Of a stretch of 64,000 bases of DNA, positions 36,623 through 50,279 are shown piece by piece (within the stretch, counting starts at the first letter, position 1; each line of letters starts with the position of its first letter). Origin of the DNA: Karalla daura (lineage: Eukaryota; Chordata; Actinopteri; Chaetodontiformes; Leiognathidae). Below the pieces are notes generated by a model. The model was not told the DNA's origin. It searched no databases and saw only the letters and a list, made by a program, of their open reading frames with translations. The translations under genes were made by a program, and so were the position numbers. The DNA is taken from NCBI GenBank assembly GCA_029224185.1, contig CM055198.1, positions 20,501,419 to 20,565,418 on the forward strand, given 5' to 3'.

Positions 36623-39387
36623 GTGCCGGTACCAGCTGAAACACGCCCGGCCCTCTGCAAGCCAGAGCTCTCACACACATACACACGATCTCCTTACACA
36701 CACTGCACTGCACCGCCTCAGCTTTAGAGTCGAGGACTTTTCTGTCTCCTGTTACTCCCACACATATACACACACACACACACACACATGCACTCACACA
36801 CACCTCACTAAATCAAAGAGGATATCTTTTTCTTCTCATGGTCTCATGGTATCCTGACAGTCTGCCAGTGTTAGTTGATTTTTTTTTCCTCTTCCTCTTT
36901 TTTATCAGTGGATTATTTTCCTTCCCAGCTCAACCTTGGATTCCTCACAGCAAGTCGGGCACTTAACTCAGGTAAAGCAGAAGGCAACCTCTTTTTTGTA
37001 AAATTTATAAAAGTCTGTTTTGTCAGAGCCTTTTTCAACATGTCTCGAGCTACTGATGCGGCTGTAGAACTTCAGAGAGATCAGACCAAAAGTCCGACAA
37101 GTTGTTTGGCTAAAACCTCCAGATGTATTTATAGCCCCGGGCCACGACATTCCCCTGCTGTGACATGTTGTCTCTTGAGTTGGTTTAGAACAGAAAAGTA
37201 AGCGGAGAATGGAGCCTGAAGTCAACTCTGTTTCCTCAGGTTGGTGCCGGCTGACCACGTGTGTTGCTGCTTGGCAAAGAGAGGAAAAAAAAAAAAGAGA
37301 GTCAAATATGCAGCACACATGTGCTGCATTTGAATCCTGTTTTAAATAACCACAGCCTCACGCTACAGACCTGTTTTGAATGCTATTTTCTACCTGAAGC
37401 TGCAGAGAAAGTGTCGAGCTGAGCAGACTTGGCCAGTCAACGTGTCTGTGTTGCCTCGGGGTTGTCACCTCAGGCTTTTTCTGATGAAAATGTGCACACA
37501 CGGAGGAGTCTGCCCCATCTGAGAACTGCTTGCACTCACTCTCTGCGCTTGCATGAGGGAGTCATTACAAAGGAACAAAACAAAACAAAAACAGTGATTT
37601 CGTTCAGAGGGCCTCCTCGCATACACTCAGAACAGAGGTTGAGAGGAGGGCGCAGCTGGCTCTGACCAGGCCCCATAGGGGTGTTTTACGTCTGGAAAGA
37701 GGAGAAAAAAGGCAGAAGCCAAACATTAGAACAAACTACCTTAAATGGATAAAGCCACCCATCCAGTGAACTCACTCACCACCAGCCATTCTGCCTGCTC
37801 AGTCAGCCAGATGTGCCCCATGACCGGCTGTCTGCTCGCTGCCTGTCTGAGGTACCAGACACAGGGACACAATATGTCAATGATCCTCCAGCTTCTTTAG
37901 GGGCATTACACAGTAGATCTGCCCTGCTCTTGTCTGGAGGAGTTGCCCACCTGCTCCTGAAAATTCGAGTATATATTGGGTAGAGCTGCTGACCTGTGCG
38001 TGCATTACTCGCATCCAGATTGTAGCTGCGAGAAACGCCTAAGAAACACAGCAGGTTATCAAGTTCGAGCCAGGAGTGGTGCCGTCATAACAGCTCTTAT
38101 CTGGTGTCAAAGTGCAGTTCAGTCACTCGCCTGATAATCTGTCTTCGAATGCACAGCTAAACAAACGTAAAAACACTCTCAGCTGTTTATATTGATGGGG
38201 GAATAATAATAATCGCACCGTTTCGTGTCACCAGGACGAGGCAGGTGCAGTCAGATGGAGATGTGATTGGAGGTGGGACGTAGCCAGTAGCTACACATTT
38301 CTCCACTGTTTGACAAACACACCCTTCCTCTGATTCAGCAGTGATTCACCATGAGTCAAACCCCTCTCTAGCACGCTTTACATCCCATCTGCCATTGAAG
38401 TCAGCTCACCCTCATACCGAGCTTCGCATCCACTTTACTAAAATCTTAAAAATCTACCTTCTACTTCTCCTCCTCTGTCTTTTCCTCCTCCATCCTTAAA
38501 GACTGTCCTTCCCCACCATTCCCACTCCTGCTCCCTGCTAATTGTCCTCTTCCTCAAGCTGTCAGGAAGCATTACAGCCTAATGTTCTCACACCGCCAAA
38601 ATACAGCAGGAGACCATTTTCCCCCCTCCGCCCGGCTCCCCTTCCCCACCCTATGAAAACTATCAAAGAGGGGAGGCGGGCTGTGAGTGGCAGAGCGTGC
38701 TGCGGAGGAAATGGGGATTTACGCTGCAGCGGGGAGACGGCCTCCAGTGTTATAACTTCATGTCAGTCCTCATACGGCACAGCCACTACAGAGCCGAGTC
38801 AAACACACGCTTATATATAGACAACCTCACACACACACACACATACAGGCTGGTTCATGAGAGCGAGGCTGAAGGAGACACAAAAAAGCAGTTAAGAGTA
38901 AGAAGGCAACGAAATTGAGAGAGATTTGTGCTCCCCAAGTGGTGAAGGATTGTGCACTCCTGTCCATCAATGCTCCTGTCTTTTGTCGGAGGAATAAAAG
39001 GGCTGAGTCAGACACACACACAAACACAGAGCATTCTGTTTGTGATGAATGTGTGTGTGCGTGTGTGTGTGTGAGTGCGTGCGTGGAAGTGTGTGCTCAT
39101 TTGGGTGGAGCTGAAACATGAAACACTAGTCTTTTCTGCTCCTAATTATAGTGTGTATGCCTCTGTGTGTGTGTGTGTGTGTATTTGTGTGTGTGTGAGA
39201 GAGAGAGAGAAAGAGAGAGAGAGAGGTTGAGAACTGGGTTGTGAACTTGGTCTTTTTATACCAGGCTAAAAATACGAGGCACACTTAAATCCCGTCTACA
39301 CACCCACACAGACCCCAACAAAACAAGGGTATTTTTGCCTCCATATTTCTGATGCTGTTATCTAAGCTGTGTGTCTGCATGTGTAGC

Positions 39388-39388
<1 letters not shown>

Positions 39389-39439
<51 letters not shown>
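39389..39439. repeat. (TG)n microsatellite
   Basis: About 25 TG units. A shorter TG plus GA compound run lies at about 39167-39226. Confidence 0.95.
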
Positions 39440-39440
<1 letters not shown>

Positions 39441-41420
39441 GTTATCTCCGACAGAGAGAGGGAGAGAGACTAGTGCCAGGTCATGCTGAGAGCTTCATCT
39501 GTTGCTGTATAACAGAGCAGTTTTATCTCCTCATATTACACCAATAACTCAGCAATAATCATTCCATCAGACTGAAGCAGGACGGCGCCTAATTCTTCCT
39601 AAGTTAATCACCGTGTCTGTGAAATGCCAAAAACAGAAGCAGTGATAGATGTTTCGAACCGCATGATGTCTCAATTCTGCTTGTTTTGAAGTCAAAAACC
39701 TGATTCAAGTCAGACATATTTTATGATTATATCATGCTCCTGCAATTTACTGTATATCAGTCAATCACATTGGTGTATAATATGTCAAAGAAGATATTTC
39801 ATTGTGTCAAATCCGAGGCTTTAAGCCTTATATCAGATACGTGGTTGAAGATGCTATCTAATTTTCGCCTCTAATTTTCATATTTGAGACCTGGAATTAC
39901 ATAGCGTTACAGAGCGTCTATGCTATGTCTATGCTAATTAATGACTCTTTAATTTAACTTGAGGGCATCTGACTAATAGCTTCAGCTTTGTTTTCAGCGC
40001 TTTTTATTTCTCGCAATTTCATAGTGTCGTCTCGACAACCAGGAGCACGTAACATCCATCCCAGCTGCTTATTATTCACAGCTGACTCAACGGCTCCTTG
40101 CCACTCGATGAACGTCTGTCGTTGCACAAGTTGTAATCGTTGGTCAGTTAGTCACCGACCGGAGTCAGAGAGAGGCGCACAGATTTGTTGACGCGGAAAA
40201 TGACGTGAGAGCTGCAGTATATCATCAGTGGTCAGGGAGAGCTCAGCCTCTCCTCCACCTTCTGCAGAACTCCTCGTTAGAACAACCTCTGGTGGCTGAT
40301 CATAAGACCGGGCTCTTACATCCTCACACACACACACACACAGGCACACACACACACATGCACTCCGTGGCCTTCCACATCAGTTCCTTCGCTGTCAGAG
40401 GGAGCTCATTACTGCCAGAATCTGGCCCTCACACTGAGCCGACCTGCTTTGCTATGCAGTGTTTTTACACTGGCACAAAATGTCAGCTCACTAAAAGCAT
40501 CTGTGCTCCCCTCGTCCCGCTGTGCAGGAGAGGGAGGCAGATGAACAGAAAGCTGGGGGAAGGAGGAGGGGGAGGAGGAGGTGGAGGAGGGTGGAGAAAA
40601 GTGGACGAAAAAGAAAGGCCATAGACTGAGGAGAGAGAGAGAAGGCTGGTGGGGGGGTGGTCGATGGCAGAGCAGCTAAAAGGAGAGAGGGCAAGTTGTT
40701 TGCCAGAGAAAGGGAGGAGGCATCGCAGCACGACTCAGAGTCCTGCTCCTTCTCCGAGGAGCTGTGCAGCCTCGCTGAGCTTTATTTACCACCTGCCGTA
40801 CCCGTCCCAGCGCGCTCCCTCTCGCCAGTGGAGCGAGCCACCCAGTCATTCACTCCGCTATCGCCGACTTATGAATAGATGCGCTTTAGCTCCGTTTGCA
40901 TCCATAAATGTGCCCACACAGCCCGAGTTAAATACACACGCAGACTCGCATGAGCGCTGTTTTGATGTGGAGGCAGAGGAGGATGACACGAGCCGAAACA
41001 CACCCGCGCAGCCGGAGTGACACGCACAAGCAGTTTCTGCTCCGCTCCGTGTGGGCATAAATTACACACTGCTGTTCGAGTTTGCCTTTTTGAGCGATCT
41101 CATTTTGGCAGAAACGCACTTGTCTCCAACCCCGGACGTGCATCTCATCGTGCGTGTGGGAGAACCGAGCCGTAGAGCGTGGCCTGCCTGTTGTCTCCAC
41201 TTTGATAATCTGAATTTTTCTCATCACGTTTTGTTAGAAATGTTGTTATTCTGCAGCGGAATAACATTTCTGAGAGGAGTCTGTCTCTGCTGAGGCATCG
41301 GGCCACATGGGTGGTGTCAGATATTGTTTTCTCTTCCAGGGTGGATAAAGCTGCCGCTGTCTGTGTCTCCACCTGTGCGATGACTCAGATTGTAACCTTG
41401 ACAACCGTGTGAAGGTCAGC

Positions 41421-41440
41421 GGGGGGGGGTGGGGGGGGGG
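41421..41440. repeat. G-rich run (G9 T G10)
   Basis: A single T interrupts nearly 20 G; potential G-quadruplex. Confidence 0.85.
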
Positions 41441-41949
41441 TCCTCGGAGTGACTGCTGCCATGGTGACAGAGGAGAGAAAAAAAAAGTGTGGAGCGGGGG
41501 TTCGTTTTCCTCTCGGCCGAGTGTGGCTCACAGATGTTGGACATCAAAGTTTCTTCTTCTTTTTTCCTTCCTTCTCTCCTTCCTTCGCCCCTGCGTATGC
41601 ATGCACTCGCTCCACTGAGCCTGTGCATCGGGAAGGGAAATCAATCCCATGGATTTGCTGCACCAAGGGGAGAAGCATCGAGCTTTAGTGCGCAGGAAGA
41701 TTTTAATACTCCTACATGACATCATCACCTCTGTGTGTACAGGAGCGTGTGTGTGTGTGTGTGTGTGTGTCCAGGAGCGTGTGTGTGTGTGTATGTGTAC
41801 GAACAGGCATCCATGCAAAAAAGTTTGATGCGGTCTTTTTAGACAGACAGTCGATGCATTTAATGGCTGGTGGAAGGATTTGTTCCCATTGAAGAAAAGA
41901 GGCTTTGTCTACTCCCGAAATATCTCCTCAATCTCCACCTGTTCTTTTC

Positions 41950-42240
41950 TTTGTATTACAGCCACTTGCTGATATCTATCTATTGTCTTACCTGCTTTAA
42001 GTGTCACAGGGCAGGATCTATAGTTCACAAGTCATCAGTCTATAGCAGGACATGTACACACTCACACCTAGGGGCATTTTAGAGTCTCCAATCACTCTAA
42101 TTATATGTTTATTTGGACTGTGGGAGCAAAGTCCAGGCAGGCACAGAGAGAAAACGCTCCACACACAAAGTCTCATGGACAGTCTAGGGTTCAAACCCTG
42201 GACCAAGTTCAACCCTCTTTCAACCGAGTCAGAACTTGTT
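41950..42240 (-). mobile_element. Dispersed repeat, near full-length copy 9
   Basis: On the + strand: 'gtgtcacagggcagg', 'acacactcacacctagggg', 'cattttagagtctccaatcac', 'tttggactgtgggagcaaag', 'gagagaaaacgctcc', then the head with 'agggttcaaaccctgg' and 'tttcaaccgagtcag'. It gives the clearest view of the block order together with copy 7. Confidence 0.75.
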
Positions 42241-42712
42241 CTCAAATATACAAGATCAGATTCTTAGTGATTATTAACCAGCTATTGTTAATCAGTAGGG
42301 CGCAGAAAGAAACACATTTGCCATTAGTATTATCATCAGTCTATCGAGCTTCATTAGGTAATATATTAGCAAACACATCCAGCAGAGACATGGCAACGTG
42401 CCAGTGACTTGATGGAAATATCAGTTTCACTCTCTCCACCAGTCGCAGCTTCCAAATTAACCTTGGGAGTGTTGCTTTTCCACTCTGGGTTGTAGCTTTC
42501 ACTGAAAGAAAAACAAGTTTATCGCTGGTCAGTGTCACGCACACGTAATTATATTCAAGGTTAGTGTGACAGAATGGGCTGGGCTCCAGTCTGCTGTGGC
42601 CGGCCTTCCACACTGAAGGCAACGAGGTGCTGGCTCGAGCCGAGAGATCAGAGCCAGGAGCTCATCGATCCACTTCCAGGTCATTAAACCCAAGAGTGGT
42701 CTTATCGGGTGA

Positions 42713-42736
42713 GGGGGGGGGGGGGGGGGGGGGGGC
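42713..42736. repeat. Homopolymer of 24 G
   Basis: An uninterrupted G run, followed by further G-rich sequence to about 42750. Confidence 0.9.
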
Positions 42737-43004
42737 TGGAGGGGGGGTGGCAGCGTCACCCAACGGAGATCAATACCGGATAGAGAGATCTGGCCTGAGA
42801 GGAGGGATGAGATAACAGGAGGTGTGTGTGCGTGTGTGTGTGTGTAGCTGGGCTACCTTGCTATAAAAGAGGAGAAAGAAAGCTGGAACAGATGTATGAC
42901 TTAGTGCCTCAGGATGCCACATTCCCCACAGTCTGGTGCTCTCCTGTTTGTGACAGATAGAAGAACAATAGAAATGATTGCAACTCTTCAGACGTGATAA
43001 TTCA

Positions 43005-43008
<4 letters not shown>

Positions 43009-43039
<31 letters not shown>
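43009..43039. repeat. (CT)n microsatellite
   Basis: About 15 CT units. Confidence 0.92.
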
Positions 43040-43043
<4 letters not shown>

Positions 43044-43649
43044 CATTATCCGAAAAGGATGTTTAAGTATTTGGACATTCACTGATGATTATCCATCATC
43101 GCTGTTAGGCCATTTGAAGTAAATGCATTGATGCAATGAAATCAGAATTGATTGGAAAAATGTTTTGAGCTTCATTCATTTGTACTGCTGTTTTGCTGTA
43201 AATACCTCAGGGAGCAGGACTCGTGTTTTCATGTTCCAATCACGATGGACACAGCAGATGAAGAAAGAGCTGGATTTGTAACAGTAAATGGGAAGAGGTC
43301 AGAACAGAGGAATGGATGGAGCGATGGAGAAGGGAGAGATTATCTGACTAGGTTGGCTATGTGTGTGTGTGTGTGTGTGTGGATTATGGGCCGGCCATCT
43401 GCCGCTATGCGATTATAATCCTGCAAAGGGACAAACAGAGAATGAGGCGAAGATGCATGTTTATGTCATGCGAACACATTGTGAAACTGTCCTAATTTTA
43501 ATCAAACGGGAACTCGAAGGGGAACGATGCAGATGGAAACACGTTTGGCTTCGTCTCGTGTCACTTTTTGATGCATCGGGTCTTTGTCCAGCTCAGAGAT
43601 GAGATGGATGAAGATGAAAGTTAATTAAAACAACGTCACTCCTCTACCT

Positions 43650-44241
43650 CCGTGTCTTGGCATCCCGCCATATGAATGACATCCCGACCGTGACCCGCGC
43701 CGACCCCACCCCCTCCCCCCTCTCCTCACTGGACGGCTCCGCACACACACTCTGCCCACCCGGCTCCTCCCCCCCTAATTCACTCCCAGCCAGACAGAGG
43801 AAGGCGGCCGGGGCTGTGCTCTCTGCGTTTCACTGCTCCCCTCCCTCCCTCCCTCCCTCTCGTTCTCTCTCTCTCTCTCTCTCTCGCTCTCGTTCTCACA
43901 CCCCTCCTCCAGTCCTCACGCTCCCCTCCCTCTCTCTCTCAGCTTTGGGGAAGCAGCAGTCAGACCTTGCCCTTCTCTCCCAGCAAACAGAGCAAAAACC
44001 TAAACAGGGATAAAAAAAAAGAAAAAGAAAACAGAGTTAGAAGCCGAAGGTGAAGACTGAGCGATTTTTTTTATGTAGTTTGGAGCTCGGGCTGGGTGGG
44101 ATCCCTCCTCCTCCTCCTGCTCTCCCCTCCTCTCCTCTCCTGTCGTCTCCGCTGGAATACCGCTGCAGGGCTGGGAATCTTGTCCCAGTCCCGCTCCTGT
44201 TCCCCCAGCTCAGCCAGCTCTGCTCTAGGATGCTGTGAAGG
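43650..44241 (+). promoter_or_regulatory. schip1: Putative internal promoter / 5' UTR for the MVHQENCSYQ isoform
   Basis: GC- and pyrimidine-rich sequence with a long CCCT/CT tract (43836-43896) followed by mixed sequence leading to the start codon at 44242. A transcript starting here would make a short SCHIP1 lacking the 263-codon exon. The transcription start is not visible. Support comes from the well-formed first coding exon at its end and the compositional change relative to the flanking intron. Confidence 0.5.
43836..43896. repeat. CCCT/CT polypyrimidine tract
   Basis: CCCT units grade into CT units. It is located about 350-400 bases upstream of the candidate start at 44242. Confidence 0.93.
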
Positions 44242-44271
44242 ATGGTCCACCAGGAAAACTGTTCCTACCAG
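44242..44271 (+). CDS. schip1: Alternative first coding exon of schip1 (MVHQENCSYQ)
   Basis: Ten codons, MVHQENCSYQ, run into a GTAGCT donor in phase 0, so they join the AQKNERES exon at 57848 in frame. The start context is strong (A at -3, G at +4), and an in-frame TGA sits six bases upstream (44236-44238), which fixes the N-terminus. I believe this decapeptide matches the N-terminus of a short vertebrate SCHIP1 isoform, but I cannot check that here. The product would keep only the conserved C-terminal body (the Ser/Asp-rich segment and coiled coil) and lack the long disordered region, changing partners or localisation. Confidence 0.78.
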
Positions 44272-46401
44272 GTAGCTCTCTGAGCAGCGTGACACACGGC
44301 TTTTAATTTAATTGAATTGACAGTGTTTTGACATCTTAACAGCTCCCAGCTGATGCTATTTGCGATTCACTCTGACTGTGCGAAGATTGTGCTTCAACTC
44401 TCCCTTGATTCAGTTTGTTGCAAATCCTCAAATGTGATTTTGAAAGTAGGACATTGTTGCACATGTGTAGGACTCGTGTGTCATTGCGGAGACTCATATG
44501 TGCGTGGGAGTATTTCTCTGTGTTTCTGTGCTTACATGATTGTGTTGTGAATCTGGAGGCTGGCTGGTTGCTAAGAGAGCACTTGACTCCAGGGAATAAT
44601 GTCTTACCTCCCCTCCACCACCCTCCTCACCATCTCCCACCTCCATCAATCCATGTCAAGGAGGATAGAGGTGTGCACTGCAAGTTCACGCTGTCATGAC
44701 TGAACATACTCTGTGTCTTGAGTTTCATGTTGAGGTTGTCATTCAGCGTGCATCGCAGGCAAAACGGCAAAAAAAAGAGAATTTAAATGTGAATGATAGC
44801 TTGGAGCGTTGTGTGTGTGTGGGTGTGGGTGTTTGTGTGAGTGTGTGTGTGACGCGGGTGGGATGTGTGACAACCGTGTCCCACTTTGACAAGGAACCGA
44901 GTAGGAATGAAGCAGTCGTGATTAAAGGAAAGTGAGTTCATCACAGCTGTACATCTGCTTTCCTGTAACCGGCTCCACTCGGAGGAAAAAAAAAAAAAAG
45001 TCTGCAATGCGGTGGAGATGCAGAACGGCAACGAGCACAGAGGTAGATGAAAGGCAAGAGATATGAGCTGAATATGCCAGGCGAGGCACCGAGGAGTGGG
45101 GAAGGGGGGAAGCCAGAGCGTCTTTGATGGAGAGAAACGGGCGTAGAGGCACAAAACGCAGCAGAGGAAGTGATGAGAGGGAAACATGCAGGTCCAAGTG
45201 GACTGGATGGGCCTTGTGGGTGCACTTAAAGTGTTTTATCAATACACTACAAGACGGTTCAGAGTCCGTCTCTGTCCTTGAACATTTCCAGTGGGTTAGA
45301 ATGGAAGAGATTTGATGGAGGCAACTGCAAAAAAAACGGGGCCGATCTCGTCTGATCTGCGGTTTCAGTTCGGCTGAAAAGATTTCATGTCTGGGTGTTG
45401 ACAACTGTAAGCTGTGCAGCATCATCAGCGTTTATACAACCTGATCTCCTCTCAGTTTGGCTCATGTCACGTTTTAATGTTTTGGGGAATTAATAAACTG
45501 CCCTCAGGCCTGTGCGGTTTAGGGGAAACCCTCAAATAAAAACTCATCCGCCAAACGGTATTAATCTTGGAAGAGCTGCGTGTTGGTATTTTCATGGTGT
45601 GTGTGTGGGGGGGAGGGGGCGGGGGTTGTTGTGTTTCTGTGGGTGAGGGACCAGTTGTGTAATGGGATAAGGATTTCCTGCCATGTTTGGTGGTAGATAA
45701 AAGCGAGACAGATATGGAGGGGAAGAGCAGCAGCAGATAACCAGAGAAAAGTGACGCCAAAGGGCTGCTGGAGACAGCGGATGAAAGGCAGAGATGAAAG
45801 AGGAACAGGACTATTGACAACGCAGGCCCCCGCACAATGAAGGGAGAGGTGGGTGGAAAGAGAGAAACGAGTGTCAGTTTCTGATGTGATGATGCTGATA
45901 AAGAGGAAACTTGTCACACGTTAAAATCTAAGCAATTTTGAAGGGAATTTGTACTGCTGGCGGGGGTGGATGATGTAGTCCGAGAGTAATGCAGTATTTC
46001 AGGGCGGCAATCGTTTTGTGAAATAATATGGAGAAGGAGTCTGTGTTTCTGGGAATTATTGTAGGGAATGGAGTTCATTTTTGCCACCATAAGTCAAGCT
46101 CCTCTGTATGGATTTCCCGTCGTTTTACTGAACCAACTCCTCCATGGAGGAGTCACCAAACAGTGTTTGCGATATTATGTCAAGAACATCACTTTCTTTT
46201 GATGACAACGATGAAGAGAGAAAGAGAGAGAGTGAAGGACGCTGCCCCGGCTTCAATCAGAGAGACCAGTGTGGAAAAGAGAGAATAAGAGAGAGCATAA
46301 AGGCGGAAAGAGGAACAGAGGGTTCAGGCTCTGATAACAGCAACTCTCCAGAGGCCCCTCAATTAGACCGGTAACCTGGCAACCAGCAGGCAGACAGCGC
46401 C

Positions 46402-46404
<3 letters not shown>

Positions 46405-46444
<40 letters not shown>
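46405..46444. repeat. (CA)n microsatellite
   Basis: About 20 CA units. Confidence 0.95.
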
Positions 46445-46447
<3 letters not shown>

Positions 46448-47524
46448 CGAGGGATGGGAAGAGGGAAAAGTGCGATGGGAGAACAAGCGGGGAGGGAACG
46501 AGGGTTTTAATAATGAGGGCGTGAAATAGACAAGGATTAAGGAGTTAAGGTGGGGAAGGGTGGAGGTGGGCAGCACGGAGCCGTGCTTCTGCTCGTCCCA
46601 GAGGACGGTGGATGTGGTCCTGGGGCGATACCCCTCCGCTCTGATCCAGATGCAGCGTTTCTGTCTTAAACCGGGGCAAAGAAACACAGAAAGCCTGTGT
46701 CAGCCCCTCTCAACATTCGAGGCGAGCTCCAGCTTAATGTCACAAACCATTAGCCAATTAAGTGGCAGGCCGATCCAGAGAGGACCATTAAAGCAGCCGT
46801 CGTGACCCTCGGTCGGCCATCAAACCGTCTTATTGATTGAAGCGCCGTCGATTCTTCAAACCAGCCAAGAGGCTGAAAAGAGCAAAAATAAAATGTTCAT
46901 CATTAAATCGTTTACCGGCAGCCGACCTCCCCGCATCCTGAGGCCGCTCCTCATTTTGTTAAGTGCCTATAAGTGAGCTGATCAGCTCAGTGTGTTTACC
47001 AGGACTCAATATGTCATCCTGTTTTCAGATCCCTGTGTCGATCTATAAATCTTGCAGCGGTATAAGGTGCTGGTGAGGTTTATCAATCCTGTCACACACT
47101 AACACACACACACACACACGCTATTAATTCATGTGTGTGCACAGAGTGCTGTGCATGTATCTACAGGTCAGCGCAGGGCTGGAGGAGCACACTGTGTAAC
47201 AGTAGATGAGGTGTGGCCTGATGAATTATAAATGAGGGCTGGCAGTACTGTAGATGCTACTGATGGATCGTGCTGCTATGACACAGTTGATCAATAATGC
47301 CGGACGATAAAGCAAACTCACAGAATTACTCGCATGATAGATTAGTCTCGTTTGCCAGGAAGTAATTTTACCGTGCACTTTAACTCCTGCCGAAACCGCA
47401 AACTGTCCTGTTTACACCTCTGTTTGTCGGCAGGTTTAACAAAATGTTCGAGGCGTATTTTCCCTGTCATCTGCGTCCCTGCCATTATGATAAACTGAGC
47501 TAAAGAGCTCCGCTTTGTTCCCTG

Positions 47525-47760
47525 TGGTGTTGCAAACATACACAATTTAGAGTCTTTTATCAGCCTGAAACATGCATTTGGACTGTGGGAGGAAACTCAG
47601 GGAAACGAGGGGAGAACGTGCAAACGCACCACAGTCTGAATGGGATTCAAACCATCTTGCTGTGAGGTGCTAGTCACCATACCACTAGTGTGAACTCATA
47701 TACCCTCCCATCTATCTGTTATCTGGAGCCGTCCTTATCCCTCAGAAGCTCGCAGGGAGC
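47525..47760 (-). mobile_element. Dispersed repeat, copy 10
   Basis: 'tttagagtcttttatcagcc', 'acatgcatttggactgtggg', 'gagaacgtgcaaacgcac', then the head with 'gggattcaaaccatcttgc' and 'gtgaggtgctagtcaccatac'. B- and A-box-like remnants on the minus strand are well preserved. Confidence 0.75.
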
Positions 47761-48436
47761 GGGAGCTAATTTCAGCTGACATTAGATGATAAGTGCACAG
47801 AGCTGTTAATATATATGGGGGAAAAAGTAATTAGTATTGCATCTAATGATGTGCTCTTAAGGGCATAATGCCTTGTCATTATGCTTCGGTACGCGTGTGA
47901 GTGACAGGAAAATATCACAGTGAGGACGAGATAGGAGTGGTGCGGCTGCAGAACTTCCTGTACGTTCCCTGATACCTCGTATCCCTCCTGTTGCTAGAGT
48001 AGAAGCACAAACTGTGTCCGCACATGAGACGGTTTGCCGTGAAGTCCTTCTCCCGGCCTGCCTGTGAGACGGCAGACTTCCCGATGGGCCGCCCCGTGCT
48101 CCTTTCACAGCCCAATTTGTTTGGAACACACACGCGATCGCCATGGAGAAATCCTCACCACGTTGCTATGGCAGCAGCCCCCGCTCACTTCCTCACGCTT
48201 TCCAAAATAGGATCGGAGTCTGCAGCATTCCTCGCACATGTGTCAGTGAATGCTGTAATATCTCACACACACACATGCATACACACACACACACATGCAT
48301 ACACATACATGGGCATTAGGGAGTAGTGTGTGTCTGTTTGAAGATAGGAAAGAGGAAGAAAAAAGTCAATAAACATGGAGTCAGGCTGATTAGAAGAAAG
48401 AGCAAGTGCATCACGAGTGTAGGTATTAGACATATG

Positions 48437-48496
48437 CACACACACACACACGCACATGCACATGCACATGCACACTCACACACACACACACACACA
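48437..48496. repeat. (CA)n imperfect microsatellite
   Basis: CA with periodic GCACAT interruptions, opposite in sense to the GT run about 100 bases downstream. Confidence 0.92.
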
Positions 48497-48594
48497 GAGT
48501 GCCATAGGCCTTGGATCCCAGGCTTACAGGAGGTGCCAGGAACCTTCTCTCCCACAGTCACCCTCTGTTCACTTGGAACAATAAGCCATTCTCA

Positions 48595-48630
48595 GTGTGT
48601 GTGTGTGTGTGTGTGCATGTGTGTGCATGT

Positions 48631-48670
<40 letters not shown>
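48595..48670. repeat. (GT)n imperfect microsatellite
   Basis: GT with GCAT and AT interruptions, pairing in principle with the CA run at 48437-48496. Confidence 0.92.
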
Positions 48671-48782
48671 CTGTCTTACTCCTTTTGCTCTCCCTCTCTC
48701 TCTCCCTGTCTCTCGATTGCCCACTCCCTCAGCTGACCTCACTGTCAAACATCAGAGCTATTAACCTGTGTGTGTCTCAAAT

Positions 48783-48941
<159 letters not shown>

Positions 48942-49644
48942 ATCTATGTCAAAAAGTAGCAATAGTTATATCAGTAAGTATGTTTGAGTCCTTGAATTGA
49001 GTTATTCAAGCAGGTAATTAATGGATAAAATAATATTAAATTGTTCAGTTAAGAGTAGACAGTGTTAAGAGTAGACGCTGGGTCAGTTTTGCTTCATCTT
49101 GTTCAGTCACAGTTTGTTTAGTCTTATGGTTCGATATCACGAGGGACGAAGGAATCTGTCCCTCCTCGCACTGGCTAGGCCTTTTGTGCTCATGCACGAC
49201 TGCGTGCGGCTGCTTTGTATTGCAGTTGCCGTCTCCCCATGCGTGGATAATGCAGGTGGGGCCTCCATCACGCCGCCTCCTCCCATCCCGTTTGGTTGTG
49301 TGCACTGACTTCACCTTGGCAGTGAAGTCAGCCTCAGTAATGAAGCAGAGAAGCAGCGGGGCCGACTCTGCCCCACCCTGCAGCTCCAACCAGGCCGCTC
49401 TCGCTCGCCCGCCACTGACAACGCTTTTATTGGCTTGTGCTCTCTCTGTATGTGTGTGTGTGGGTGTGTGTGTGTGTGTGGGTGTGTGTGTGTTGTCTGC
49501 ATTGTCCCCCAGCAGCAGTGGTCCAATGTGGGTGGATTCAGGAGCCAGCCAGACAATTCACTGTACTCTACCCATAATCCTGAGGGATCAACGCTGACTC
49601 AAACCCACTTCCCAGTTTTCCATTTAACCCCTGCATGTATTTGT

Positions 49645-49676
<32 letters not shown>

Positions 49677-50279
49677 ATGGGTGTGTGTGCTGCTCAATTG
49701 CTTTTTGATGTTATCATGCAAATGCACTATTCCCCGGACGTCTTCCACTGTGATTATATTTCTCGTTGCTCTTCTGCTCTGCAGATGAACATGACTCGAG
49801 CTCGTCTGTATCAGTTGACGTTTGCTTCCCTCTCTTCTTTCTCTCCCCTCTCTTCCCTCTCTTCTCTCTCATCTCTCCTCTCTCGTCTCACTTCGACACT
49901 CCTCCGGCCTCTCCTGGCGATTTTATTTCTTCTCCGTTTGCCCTGTCTTCCCATCGCACCGCTGACTGTCGAGCGTGATTCATCCTGTGAGTCAGTTTGC
50001 AGACGAAGGTTTGATTTTTCAAAGAGAGGAACTTTTAAGAAGCGGTGACTCGGTTTAAGATTGGGGCGTCAGAGCTGCGTGTTTCTCCGAGGCTTGTAAT
50101 GCTTCTGTAGCTTTCAGTTTGGCCTTGTTATGTGACTAGAGACTTCATCAAAACCAAGACAATGCTTTCTCTTTCAGTATCTGGCTTTTAGCAATTTGAT
50201 GTTTTTCGTTTCCAGTTAACTCAATAAACGAAATATCAGTTGACTGTAAATAAATTGGTAAGTGAATAAGATAATTAAC

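Larger units (their letters stand above)
42241..43649 (+). other. schip1: Intronic stretch
   Basis: Contains a 24-G homopolymer (42713-42736), a TATAAAAG string (about 42861-42868) and a CT run (43009-43039). No exon was recognised. The TATA-like string is 1.4 kb from the next candidate start codon, so I do not assign it. Confidence 0.45.

Noticed and set aside
37308..37329. 10-bp palindrome with a two-base centre
   Set aside because: Short palindromes of this size are expected by chance in a 64-kb window; no context supports function.
40640..41180. CpG-richer block as a fourth schip1 promoter
   Set aside because: No start codon with a phase-0 donor could be found in it. Kept only as a note in the intron entry.
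42861..42868. TATAAAAG, a TATA-box-like string
   Set aside because: It is about 1.4 kb from the nearest candidate start codon with no first exon in between.
49784..49806. Possible micro-exon after a strong 'ctctgcag' acceptor, frame DEHDSSS
   Set aside because: The nearest GT gives 23 bases, not a multiple of three, and the downstream sequence is CT-rich low complexity.
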